Positions 38,427-47,913 of a stretch of 64,000 nucleotides of DNA are shown here, piece after piece. Origin of the DNA: Edaphochlamys debaryana (lineage: Eukaryota; Chlorophyta; Chlorophyceae; Chlamydomonadales); assembly GCA_016858145.1 (NCBI GenBank), contig JAEHOE010000023.1, forward strand, positions 744,001 through 808,000, given 5' to 3'. The notes below the pieces were generated by a model. The model saw nothing but the letters and a program-made list of their open reading frames with translations. It was not told the DNA's origin and did no database searches. How positions within the stretch are numbered: position 1 is the stretch's first letter; the number at the start of each line of letters is the position of its first letter. The position numbers were made by a program, and so were the translations under genes.

Positions 38427-38432
38427 TTATAA
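38427..38432 (-). promoter_or_regulatory. TATA-like box of PPSY gene B
   Basis: TTATAA about 56 bp upstream of the start codon, matching the position in gene A. Confidence 0.45.
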
Positions 38433-38589
38433 GCGCCAATCGCGCACAACTGTATTGTTATGGACTCAACCGGGGGATTGGGGCGCTTTCTCGGAGCGCG
38501 ATGAGAGGCGCATGTTGACGCCGGGCCCTCCCAAAACTGAGCCCAAATGCCGCCAAAGGCCTTTTTAAGCCCTCATAAGCACTCACTGG

Positions 38590-39470
38590 TGAGGTTCCGT
38601 GGTCGGGAAGGCCGTATAGCTGAGGGCGCCGCACCCGCAGGCTGCACAGCTGGGATGCAACTGGCGAAACAGCAGGTCTTCGGTGTCTCGCGAGGGCTCG
38701 CCGCCGGTGATAGGTCGTAAGCTTTATGGAGCTGACAATTTAGCGGGGGCAGGTGGACTTATGGCTCCAGGCTGCGAGGCACCCTGGCTTTGGCCCTCGA
38801 AGGCCCTGCGCAGGATGAGCCTCCTGGTGCCGTACGGTCACAGGCGCCGCTCAGGGAATGCCCTGATGAGGCCTCCAAACACCTCGTGAGAGGCTCTCGA
38901 GGGGTCCCGGGGGCTGTATGTGGGCTGGGACCGCCTCCGCGCCGGGTCAACGCTGGCCAGGGCAAAGCCAGCAAAGCAGCCCGCCCGCGCCAGGTGGGCC
39001 AGCGGGCTGCTCCGGTGGCTTCCTTGATATCCTTATACAAGTCCTCGTTTGCCGAGGACTGCCCTCGTCGGCGAGCACCTTTGGCTCCGGCCATGATGCG
39101 CATCGCGATTCTCCTCAGGCGCGGTCGTGTCAAAGCCGTGCTCCTAGCGGTCGGCAGCGGTCTTCGCTAGTCGCAGATGCTCTTGCGGGGTGGAGGGAGG
39201 CAGAGGAGCCGAGCCTGTGCCCGGTCTAGCCATCCCTGGTCAGTCGATGGCGGCAAAACAGCAGGCTCCTAGCTCGGCGTGTGCCTAGGACGACTATGTG
39301 GGGTTGCTGTGTGGCGCCTGGCCGTGATCTGTGGTGGAATGAGCAGCGGCGGGGCCCTGTTTCGCGAGCGCGAGGTCGGGCGCGCTGCGGGATGGACCCT
39401 GGGTCGTCGCGGCGCTGGCGGGACCGCCGCGCTTCCGCTGGGACACCCCACTCGCGGAGAAGCGCTGCCC
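38590..39470 (-). repeat. Dispersed 0.8-kb repeat, copy 3
   Basis: Inverted relative to copies 1 and 2. Its proximal end lies about 200 bp upstream of PPSY gene B. It shares with copies 2 and 4 a segment around CAACTGGCGAAACAGCAGGT near 38656. Confidence 0.8.
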
Positions 39471-40637
39471 TTGAAACCCCACCCCGCCGGCCGCTGCTCC
39501 ACGGCCCCCTAAACGCACGTCGTCCGCCAACCCCTCTTGGTGCCCTCCGCCTGTAGAGTTGCTCGCTGCCCGCTGCGGGTTAGACCTCCTGGGTCGTGGA
39601 ACGGCCACGCTGCCCTTGACGCGCGGGGGCAAGGCAGGAGTGGGGACAGTGGCCCTCAGCCACCCCCTCCCTCGCTCCCGCCAGTCTCATCCTCCCGATC
39701 CCTCTTTGCACGCCCGCCTCAACTGCGCTGCGTCACCTTGCCATGCCAGACTATGTTGTTGTTGTTACGCGGACAAGGGCATCAGCCTTGAACTCCCATA
39801 CGGGCCGTGGGCCAAAGGGACGAGGGACTAGAGCTGCAGAGAACCTTCTGTGCGTGAGGCCGTGAGCCCTGCTGCACCCTGCTGTACCCTGCCGTACAAG
39901 AGCCTGGGGAACGGCGAGCAGATGCTGCGCGGCGCCACAAGTGTGTTTCGTAACAGGATCGCCCTGGTCCGCAAGGGAGAGTCATGACACAGGGCTTGCC
40001 TTACATGTAGCGGTGCCGTGCACGCGTGCCGTGTGCGGCGTGCCGTAGTACGCCCGCCTTTCATGTTCCTTGCCCCCGCCGGCCCGCCCCCCATCAGACT
40101 GCATCTCTCTACAGCGGGCCCAAAGTCCAAGACGCCGTCTTGCAATTGACCTTAGGCCCTAACATCCGCTGGCGGCGGAGGGAGAGCTGGGCAACACTGC
40201 CGTGTCTGCAGACCCGCAATCGACCTTAACTCTGGTGCTGGGACACGCACAGCCCCAGCCGAGAGGTGGCCTGTTGCGTACCGCACAAATCCTCAGGAAA
40301 CCTTGCCACAGCCTACGGTGCGCCAAGACATACATCGTCAAGTTTGACACATGCGCCGATCTACCACTTAGTAACAGAACTTGCAGTGCATGAGCAGATG
40401 CGTGTCATGGTCCCACCCGTGATCCCTTGCGTTGCCTGGTCAGAAAGCACAAAACCATCTCATCCAGGCACTTCTCAGCGCTCCTCCCGTGGTGCCTTGC
40501 TGCTCCAGCACCGAAACGCTGCCGTACTTCCGTGCCTGGCGGCATCTCCCCGCCGCCCATGGCGCCCAGACGGAAGGTACCGCCGTCTGCGCTATCGGTC
40601 CAAGGCATGTGGCCAAGCCATGTGCGTGGCCAGGCTT
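39471..40637. other. Intergenic, 3' side of kinase-like gene B
   Basis: No gene recognised. Contains a - strand TGTAA at 40001-40005 that may end the kinase-like transcript. Confidence 0.4.
40001..40005 (-). terminator. Possible TGTAA poly(A) signal, kinase-like gene B
   Basis: TTACA on +, about 630 nt downstream of the stop at 40638. Confidence 0.35.
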
Positions 40638-42976
40638 TCACAGCAGCATGAACAGCGCCTCGCCAGCCGTGGGCCGCGCGAAGGGGTCCTGCCTGAGGCA
40701 GGCCTGCGCCACGGCCTTGAGCCGAGAGCCTTGGTACGCGGTCTCAAGGGCGGACGACAGCGGGCCCGCCAGGTCGGGGCCCTGCCCCTCGAAGATCGAA
40801 ATTGCGTAATGCAGAAGGTGCGTCACCACGGCTCCTGCTGCGTAGACGTCCGAGGCGAAGCCAGCGCATTTCTCACGCTCGGGCGCCAGGAAGCCCGCCG
40901 TGCCGATGCCGCCGCCCTCGCAGATCGCGTTGCAGCCCTGCCCCTCCTCCGTGGCGCGCAGCCCAGCGACGTCAATGCCCTTGACGCGGCCGGAGGCGTT
41001 TTTGATGAAGTTGCCCGGCTTGGCGTCTGCGGGGAGGACCGGAGGCGGAAGGGAAGGAAGGTTGAGTCATGCGCGCTCGAAATCCACGGATGTGGGTGCA
41101 AGGCAAGGGTGCACGTTGGCAAGCCCTCTTGTCCCCAACGTTCTGAGATTCTCCCGCCCCCTTCACCCGCTACCCCCGCCCAGATAGACCCACCGTTTAA
41201 TACGATGCCCAGATCGTGCGTCTGCGCCATGACGCGGCAGACCCCCGTGGCGCTGTCCTGCACCTCCGCCACGACCCGCTCGGCGGCAGCCGGCACGGCC
41301 TGAGCCAGCGCCTCTGCCGCCGCCACCGCTGCCGCCACAGCCAGTTCCAGGTCTGCCGCCAGCCGCTCAGCCTCCCTGCACTGGGCCAGAGCGAACGCCC
41401 AGGACGGGTCGTGGCCCTGCTGGTCGCCCTCGCTGCAGCCCTGAGCGGCCGCCCAGGCGAGCTGCGCCTCACGCCACGCCGCCGAGTGCTCTGCCTCCAC
41501 CGCCCAGGCCTTTGCCGCCGCCGCATTGCTGCAGCGCAGGGCCTCGACCACGTCCTGGCAGGCCGCGGTCGCCGTGCTGCGCAGGCACTTGTTGAGGTCG
41601 CCCTTGTCCTCGAAGGGGTACACCAGCACCAGCTGCCTGTCCGCAAAGGCCGTGGCCTTGCAGGGGCCGCGCAGCTCCGTGGTGGCGCACATGAGCGGCG
41701 GCACGTACGCGCCCGTGGCCAGGGTGTGGGCCATGTGGGCGTTGGCAGCCTCGTGCTGCACGTGCTCCAGCCGCGGGACCGAGCGGCGGTGGAGGGGGTG
41801 GGAGGGGTCGGCGGCGCTGGCGGCGGCGATGCGGTCGGCGTAGGGCTTGGTGGCGTACGGAAAGGCCTTGATGATGAGGCGGGGGCACGTGGGCCGGTTC
41901 AGCGCCGCCGAGCCGGGCTGCATTGCGGCGATCTTAGCGCCGGCATCCAGGACGTCGGCCCGGCGGCCGGGTGTGGGCACGACAGAGGGTGACAGGACCA
42001 TGCCCGATTCCTCCTTGGCGCACTCGTCAATCAGCTGCGCCCGCTGCACCAGGGTCTGCGCCAGCACGGGATCCTCAACGACGTATACGCAGGCGGTGCC
42101 GTCCGAGTACGACGGCGCCCGGGTAAAGATCTCGAGCACGGGCAGCGCCACGAGCGCTTCGGGGCTTGAGCAGCCGGCAACGGCCTGTACCTTGGCCTGC
42201 CCCGCCAGGAAGACGCGGCCCAGCTCGGCCACTGGCGCCAGGGCGTCGGCGTCGGCCTGCAGGCGGCTCAGCTCCTGCCGGAGGCACACGGACTTGTCGA
42301 ACACTGTGTTGTAGGCGGCGTTGGTGGTGAGGAAGGCGTCCTGCATGAGCTGCGCCTGCGCCGTCAGGTCCTCCACGAGGGCCTGCTGCTGGCGCTGCAG
42401 CTCCTTGATGGCCATGTCATAGCCGTGGATGCACTTGGCGTGCTCCACCTGGATGTGCTGCGAGGTGGTGACGGTGCTGCAGATGCGCTGGCGCAGAGCC
42501 GTGACGAAGCAGAGGGCATCACCAGCGCTCATGCAGCGGGCCTCGAGGCAGGAGGCGGCGTGCTGGAGCAGCGCGTCGTCGGAGAGGCCGCTGCTGGGGT
42601 CCTTGAACAGCAGGTCGACAAGGGCGTCCGGTGACGATTCGAGGGGGCCCTTGTATGACGAGGTGGTGGAAGAAGTGAAGGAGGAGGCAGCGAGCATGGC
42701 CCGGTTGCCGTTGAGCTCTAGTGACGGGGCAGAGCCGACGTCGCTGCCGCTCTGGCTGGAGCGGGTCGTGGAGCCGGCGCCGCCGGCGCCTGTGTAGGTT
42801 GTCGTGAGGCCCATCCGGGCCCAGGGTTGTGGCCAGGGCACGGTGGGGTCGCGCTTGAAGCCCTTGGACTGGTCGTTGGCGCTTCCGTCGTGGCGGCAGG
42901 CCAGCAGGTCAGCACGGAGCGGGGATGGGGGCCTGAGGGCGAGAGGGGCGGAAGGCACGAACCATGAGGAAGCCAT
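40638..42976 (-). CDS. Divergent protein-kinase-like protein B
   Basis: Two exons, 42976-41194 and 41026-40638 (phase 1, 167-bp intron at the same place as in paralogue A), giving 723 aa from the ATG beginning MASSWFVPS. Further 5' exons are possible. Kinase landmarks: LIIKAFPYA (putative VAIK lysine, about 41854-41880), hinge LVLVYPFEDKGDL, catalytic-loop DAKPGNF spanning the intron, GID for DFG, GTAGFLAPE, a subdomain IX SDVYAAGAV and a final RPTAGEALFMLL. A predicted coiled coil (QRQQQALVEDL region, near 42380) precedes it. Catalytic Asp, Lys and metal-binding Asp are kept, but HR and the F and G of DFG are lost, so activity is uncertain. Shares MELRGPC-like and ADRQLVLVYPF segments with A. 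Substrate unknown. Confidence 0.8.
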
Positions 42977-43075
42977 GGGTGTGGCGGAAGGCTGGGGCCC
43001 GTTTGGGAGCAAGGATTATGCTTTGCACAGCAGAATCAATCGGGTTATGCAGCCCATTTGTAACCAGTCAATGCC

Positions 43076-44011
43076 CTAGATACGGGAGTGGTGGTACGAG
43101 GTAAGCCCAAAGGGGGCGGGGGCACTGATCAGGAAGAATCCACTGGGGCGAGACACACGCACATCAAACTGGGCCAGCCTATACATGTAGCTAGGAGCCG
43201 ACAGCCATGGGAGGTACCGGTACTCACGGGGTTGAGGCCTTGGCCGGGCAAGCCTCGAGGTCATCATCAAGGACGCTGTCAACGACCCTCTGGAGCATGT
43301 CATTGTACTCATGGTCCATCTCCATGTCATAGGACCTGCAGGATTGAGCACAAGCGTTGAGAGGGACCGAAAGAATGGGATGATTGACTTTATCTTAAGT
43401 ACTGGTAAGGCTGCTTCCAAACGCTGCCAGGATCAGCTCCTCGAAGCTCCGCCATCCCCGCCCCTCACCCATGTCGTCACAATCAAGTAAAGGCCCGCCC
43501 TGCCCTGGCGCGCCTGGTCCCTGTTTCCAAACGCTGCCAGTCATCGGTGGTTACAATGAGGGACCCCTTCGAGGGGGTCTAAGCGCAGAACGCTCCGACC
43601 GGCTGGTCGACCACACGGGCTTGCCGCCTGCAAGCCTGGGTGCCCCCTAACAGCAGCCCACAAGGGCGGTGAGCCACGGCTATCACCAACGAAGCCTCAG
43701 CTAGGGAGCCGCCAAGGATAAGCTCCGTCCCCGCCCCACTCTCACTCGTAGGCAATCATTCCGTTGTCCTCGTGATAGTCAGTGGAGGCGGTGAGAAGGC
43801 GACTGTAGAGCGCCTTCGGGTTCGCACTGCGCAGGGGCAAGAATCGCGCAAGGGCAGTAGAGGGCAGTAGCTTGAGGACGGCCGATAACCGCTCAATGTT
43901 GACCGGGACGCCAGCGGCGACAGTGACTTGGATGATGTTCATAATGGTAATGACAACGAATACAGAGCGCGGGAGCCTCAGACTCACGTTGCTGTAGCGA
44001 GGTCGGCCCAA
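43076..44011 (-). CDS. Uncertain small gene or 5' exons upstream of kinase-like B
   Basis: Three phase-compatible segments: about 44011-43746 (ending DYHEDNGMIAYE), 43335-43228 (SYDMEMDHEYNDMLQ then LDDDLEACPAK) and 43142-43076, closing at TAG. Donor and acceptor sites fit (GTGAGA/CTGCAG, GTGAGT/CCCCAG). The first segment has no clear ATG start; an internal Met lies near 43942. The middle exon starts SYDMEMD, resembling SYAMPDD at the start of exon 2 of kinase-like gene A, so these could be 5' exons of kinase-like gene B. However, I found no in-frame splice into it. No family recognised. Confidence 0.3.
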
Positions 44012-44239
44012 CCCGGAGTGATGGAAGCCGACATCTTCTGCTGAGACGTAGTGCTTCGACCTACAATGGATCGAAGAGACGGAATGTCAAGTGTGGCTCT
44101 GATGCGTTCACATTCAGGCAAAGTAAGGCGCTCCCAAGTCTCCAGCTTCGCGGATTGCGTCCGCATGGCGACACCGGCCCCTCGCGAAACAAGCCCGAAC
44201 GTCCCGACAGCCCTTTCCTATTGCTGTCATTGACTCACT

Positions 44240-45185
44240 TGTGAAGCTGCGAGGGCGGGAAGGCCGGAAAGCTCAGCGCCGCACTGGGGCAGACCGCACA
44301 GCGGGGATGCAACTGGCGAAACAGCAGGTCCTCGGCGTCTCGCGAGGGCTCGGCGCCGGTGAGAGAGCTGTAAGCTTTATGGAGCTGATAATGTAGCGGG
44401 AGCAGATGGACTTATGGCTCCAGGCTGCGAGGCACCCTGGCTTTGGCCCTCGAAGGCCCTGCGCAGGATGAGCCTCCTGGTGCCGTACGGTCACAGGCGC
44501 CGCTCAGGGAATGCCCTGATGAGGCCTCCAAACACCTCGTGAGAGGCTCTCGAGGGGTCCCGGGGGCTGCATGTGGGCTGGGACCGCCTCCGCGCCGGGT
44601 CAACGCTGGCCAGGGCAAAGCCAGCAAAGCAGCCCGCCCGCGCCAGGTGGGCCAGCGGGCTGCTCCGGTGGCCTCCTTGATATCCTTATACAAGTCCTCG
44701 GGTTTGCCGAGGACTGTCTTTGTCGGCGAGCACCTTTGGCTCCGGCCATGATGCGCATCGTGATTCTCCTCAGGCGCGGTCGCGCCAAAGCCGTGCTCCT
44801 AGCGGTCGGCAGCGGTCTTCGCTAGTCACAGATGCTCTTGCGGGGTGGAGGGAGGCAGAGGAGCCGAGCCTGTGCCCGGTCTAGCCATCCCTGGTCAGTC
44901 GATGGCGGCAAACAGCAGGCTCCCAGCTCGGCGTGTGCCTAGGACGACTATGTGGGGTTGCTGTGTGGCGCCTGGCCGTGATCTGTGGCGGAATGCGCAG
45001 CGGCGGGGCCCTGTTTCGCGAGCTCGAGATCGGGCGCGCTGCGGAATGCACGCTGGGCCGTCGCGGCGCTGGCGGGACCGCCGCGCTTCCGCTGGGACAC
45101 CCCGCTCGACTCGCGGAAGAGCGCTGCATCGAGGGTTTGAGGTGGACACGCTTTGGGGCACGGCTTGAGGTGTGGGGCGCCCAGG
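44240..45185 (-). repeat. Dispersed 0.8-kb repeat, copy 4
   Basis: Fourth copy, inverted relative to copies 1-2, upstream of kinase-like gene B. It shares its outer end (GGGGCACGGCTTGAGGTGTG near 45156) with copy 2. Copies 3 and 4 are very similar over about 38750-39180 and 44400-44830. Confidence 0.8.
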
Positions 45186-46047
45186 GGGCGCCAACCCCTG
45201 CAAACCACCCCTGATCTCCCTCTTCCCCGGCCTCTCCCTCTCCCTCTTCCCCAGCCTCTTCCTGCCGCCGTCCCGCCCCCGCCCCCCCGAGAACCTGCAT
45301 GGCCCCTGCGAGCACAGAAGCCCCCGAGAACCTGAGCCACACGTCCTCCGCTAAACCCTCTCGGCTTGTTGGACACGTTTTGGGGCACGGCGTGATGTGG
45401 GCCGCCCCCCCCACTCTCCCCTTCCGCAAGCCCGTCTGGCCTCTGGCCTCGCCGACGCAGCGTCGCAGCCTCAGCCTTCTTCCCCCGCAGTGATGCAGGA
45501 TCGGCACTTCGTTTGCCTGTCGACTAGACCTCCTGGCTGGCAGCTGCTTACGCTCGCCTAAATCGCTGGGGTCAGCTCAGGGATGAGCCCGTGACGCTCT
45601 GCCCTCAATCGACCCCACGCAACTTAGCCAGGATGCCTGCATACGCCATTTACAGGGGGCACGTGTGGAGGCAAAAGTGGAGTTCGCCCAGCTTCACCTG
45701 TACGGCCTTCCTTGCCTTCCTTGCCTCGTGTAACTGGCCCGTGAGGGTAGCCCAACACACCCACACCCCTCAAGCACTCTGTGCCTAACAACGCCTTGCA
45801 CCTCACGACAAGTCCTGCAAGTGTGCTGTGTACACCTGCTGCCGCGCCCAACGACTTTCAATCCCACGACCCCAAGAACTTCCCAATGGGCTGCCCTTGA
45901 GCCACCGCGGGCGCGACCACCCTGACGATGCGCCTCCTCGCCACGTTGTTCATCCTCAAACCACCCTAGCTCCACCCTCACGCCTGGCGATGCCCTGCGG
46001 CCGTACCACCTCGATGCTCAGCATTCACCCGCATAACACACCGCCGC
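45186..46047. other. Intergenic between repeat copy 4 and ERV1 3' end
   Basis: CT-rich start, then no recognisable gene. Holds the ERV1 3' UTR and a - strand TGTAA at 45650-45654. Confidence 0.45.
45650..45654 (-). terminator. Probable TGTAA poly(A) signal of the ERV1 transcript
   Basis: TTACA on +, about 395 nt after the ERV1 stop. No TTACA occurs in the 20-nt gap between the 81-aa ORF and ERV1. Confidence 0.5.
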
Positions 46048-46791
46048 TCACCGCCGCCGCGGCCCCTTTGCACCCACGCCCAGCAGGTCACACCCCGCGG
46101 CGGCGCCCAGCTCCCCAGCATCATCCTCCTCCGGCGAGCAGCCCAGCGGGCTCCAGCGGCTCTCCACCAGGTCGCAGTTGAACGTGGGCTTCCCCAGCCG
46201 GGAGTTGACCCGGTTGTGGACGCTGCACAGCCAGCGCCGGAACTCCGGGCCGGAGGTCACGACCGGTGGCTCGCGCTTAACCAGCTCCGCGAAGTGGCGG
46301 GCGCAGTCGCCGCAGGGGTAGATCCGCGTCAGCACATCCACCAGGGTGCGGGCGTCCTTCTGCTGCTGGCGGCTGGGTTTCTGAGGAAACTGCGCCGCCA
46401 GCGTGTGCAGCAGCGTCCATGTGGCCCGACCCACTTCAGCTTTAGCGGTAGCGGCCGCGGTGGCCTTAGCGGACGCCGCTGGTGCTGGGTAGGCCGGCGC
46501 GAGGGCTGTGGTGGAGGCCAGCGGCGGGGACGAAAGACCTAGGCCAGTGCTGGTGATGTTCGCCAGGGGTAGGGACGCCGCGGGAGATGAGGTGCGCATC
46601 CAGAGCCGCCCGGGGGCGAGCGGGCGTCCTGGCACCAGCTTGGTCACGGCGTGCCGTTGAGCCCACCCCCACGACACGGAGGAGGGACGGGCGCCAGTGC
46701 CCGAGGCCCAACCACTCTGAGCAATCGCCTCATGTGTCTGTCCTGTCGTCAGCTGCTGCCAAAGCCGCTGGAGCGCTGCCGGCGCGTCCAT
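46048..46791 (-). CDS. ERV1: ERV1/ALR-type FAD-linked sulfhydryl oxidase
   Basis: Single exon, 247 aa. The conserved core begins near residue 120: GRATWTLLHTLAAQFP (FAD pocket), YPCGDCARHF with the active CxxC at 160-163, and CSVHNRVNSRLGKPTFNC (C189/C206, structural disulfide and flavin-contacting HN). ERV1 reoxidises Mia40/CHCHD proteins in the mitochondrial intermembrane space, passing electrons to cytochrome c or O2. The first 115 residues are Ala/Ser/Pro-rich with no CxxC. Cysteines at 218 and 235 in the C-terminal tail may act as the shuttle pair, as the shuttle lies C-terminal in plants. The start codon is only 20 nt after the stop of the upstream 81-aa ORF. Confidence 0.9.
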   Translation of the reverse strand: MDAPAALQRLWQQLTTGQTHEAIAQSGWASGTGARPSSVSWGWAQRHAVTKLVPGRPLAPGRLWMRTSSPAASLPLANITSTGLGLSSPPLASTTALAPAYPAPAASAKATAAATAKAEVGRATWTLLHTLAAQFPQKPSRQQQKDARTLVDVLTRIYPCGDCARHFAELVKREPPVVTSGPEFRRWLCSVHNRVNSRLGKPTFNCDLVESRWSPLGCSPEEDDAGELGAAAGCDLLGVGAKGPRRR

Positions 46792-46811
46792 CTCAGCACA
46801 ATTGGATGGCT

Positions 46812-47057
46812 TCAGCGGCGCCGCTTCTCGCCCCGGAAGCCACGCTGATGAGACTCCGGCTCAACCTCCGCAGCTGGAAGCGTGTTCAGCGCCTGCAGCG
46901 ACGCAGTGTACGCGCGGAATCGGAGGTACTCGCCGAGCACTGCCTTGGGCTCCGCGACCAGAGTCGCCTCTTTATGCTTCTGGTAGGAGTTCAGGAAAAA
47001 GCGCAGCGCAGACCTAATCTCGTTGTGCCGCTGCAGCACGTTGCTCGGCGCGCTCAT
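46812..47057 (-). CDS. Small 81-aa protein, likely first cistron with ERV1
   Basis: Uninterrupted ORF starting MSAPSNVLQRHNEIR, charged and helical, ending GEKRRR. The ATG context is good (A at -3). The ORF contains no other ATG in any frame, and the next ATG downstream is that of ERV1, 20 nt past this stop. There is no poly(A) signal or room for a promoter between them. I do not recognise the family; length and composition resemble small mitochondrial accessory proteins, but no LYR or CX9C motif is visible. Confidence 0.65.
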   Translation of the reverse strand: MSAPSNVLQRHNEIRSALRFFLNSYQKHKEATLVAEPKAVLGEYLRFRAYTASLQALNTLPAAEVEPESHQRGFRGEKRRR

Positions 47058-47913
47058 GCTGCAGTAAAGGGTTCGCGGTATGTGTTGATGCGCTTGGCTG
47101 TTGTTTTATTCTATGTTTTAAGTTCATCAAGCCCAGGGGGCGAGTGGCCCGAACTGCGTTGCGGAGGCGGGTTGTGGCCGGTCCGGCACGCGCGTGGCAA
47201 CCCCCTGCTCACCCGACGAAACCCCCGCGTTTAGCGGGCCCCGACTTCCGTAAGCGCTGCGCGGCAAGCCGCGCGTACCTTGCTGCAGTCAGACACGACG
47301 CCGGCATCATATACGCGTGCCCAAATGGCTTTGCTCCTCTCCCATGCGTTACCGGTAATAGCGTAGTCCCGCACGTCCGCGTGGCGGGCAGTCGTGCCAC
47401 CCCAATCCCGCTCAAGCCTACCAAACCCTCCACGCACAAGTACATCTCGTCTTGTCAGACGTTTTGAATGGGTCCACGTCAGGGATCACGGATGCACCTT
47501 GAAAGCAAAAGCCCACAACTCTTCGTGCTTTAGCGCCCCACACAAGTAGCAAATACCTACTGCACACGATGCCCTACAGCCCCCACCCGTCGCCCCATGT
47601 ACGAGAGTCGCTTCGCCTTCCTTGTGCCCGGAGTGTGCGGCAGTCATGCAATGCCTATGTGTGGTCACTGCAAGTCCCATATCCCATACCCCACACACCC
47701 CATTCCATCCAACCATCCCCGAAACAGCCCATCACCGCCACAGCTCTGTGCTCGAGGACCCCATCAGTCAATTGGTCGGCAGCAGTTGCGCTCCGCGACC
47801 CTTTGCACCACGGCACTGGCCAGACCAGAGCGACACCCATGTATCGGTATCGACGGCCAACTCACGGGCCGCGATTGGGGCCTTTCCCCCCCCTGCCCTG
47901 TCACCCTCATCCC
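47058..47913. other. Intergenic, flippase 3' side / ERV1 promoter
   Basis: Contains the 3' UTR of the P4-ATPase and the promoter of the ERV1 transcript, both - strand. No gene or clear TGTAA seen. Confidence 0.45.

Larger units (their letters stand above)
35373..39470 (-). repeat. Right arm of large inverted duplication (high-identity part)
   Basis: Inverted counterpart of 6240-10408: 3' flank, PPSY gene B and repeat copy 3 in mirror order. The inner end near TTATTCTTGCC matches the - strand of the left arm near 10400. Confidence 0.8.
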
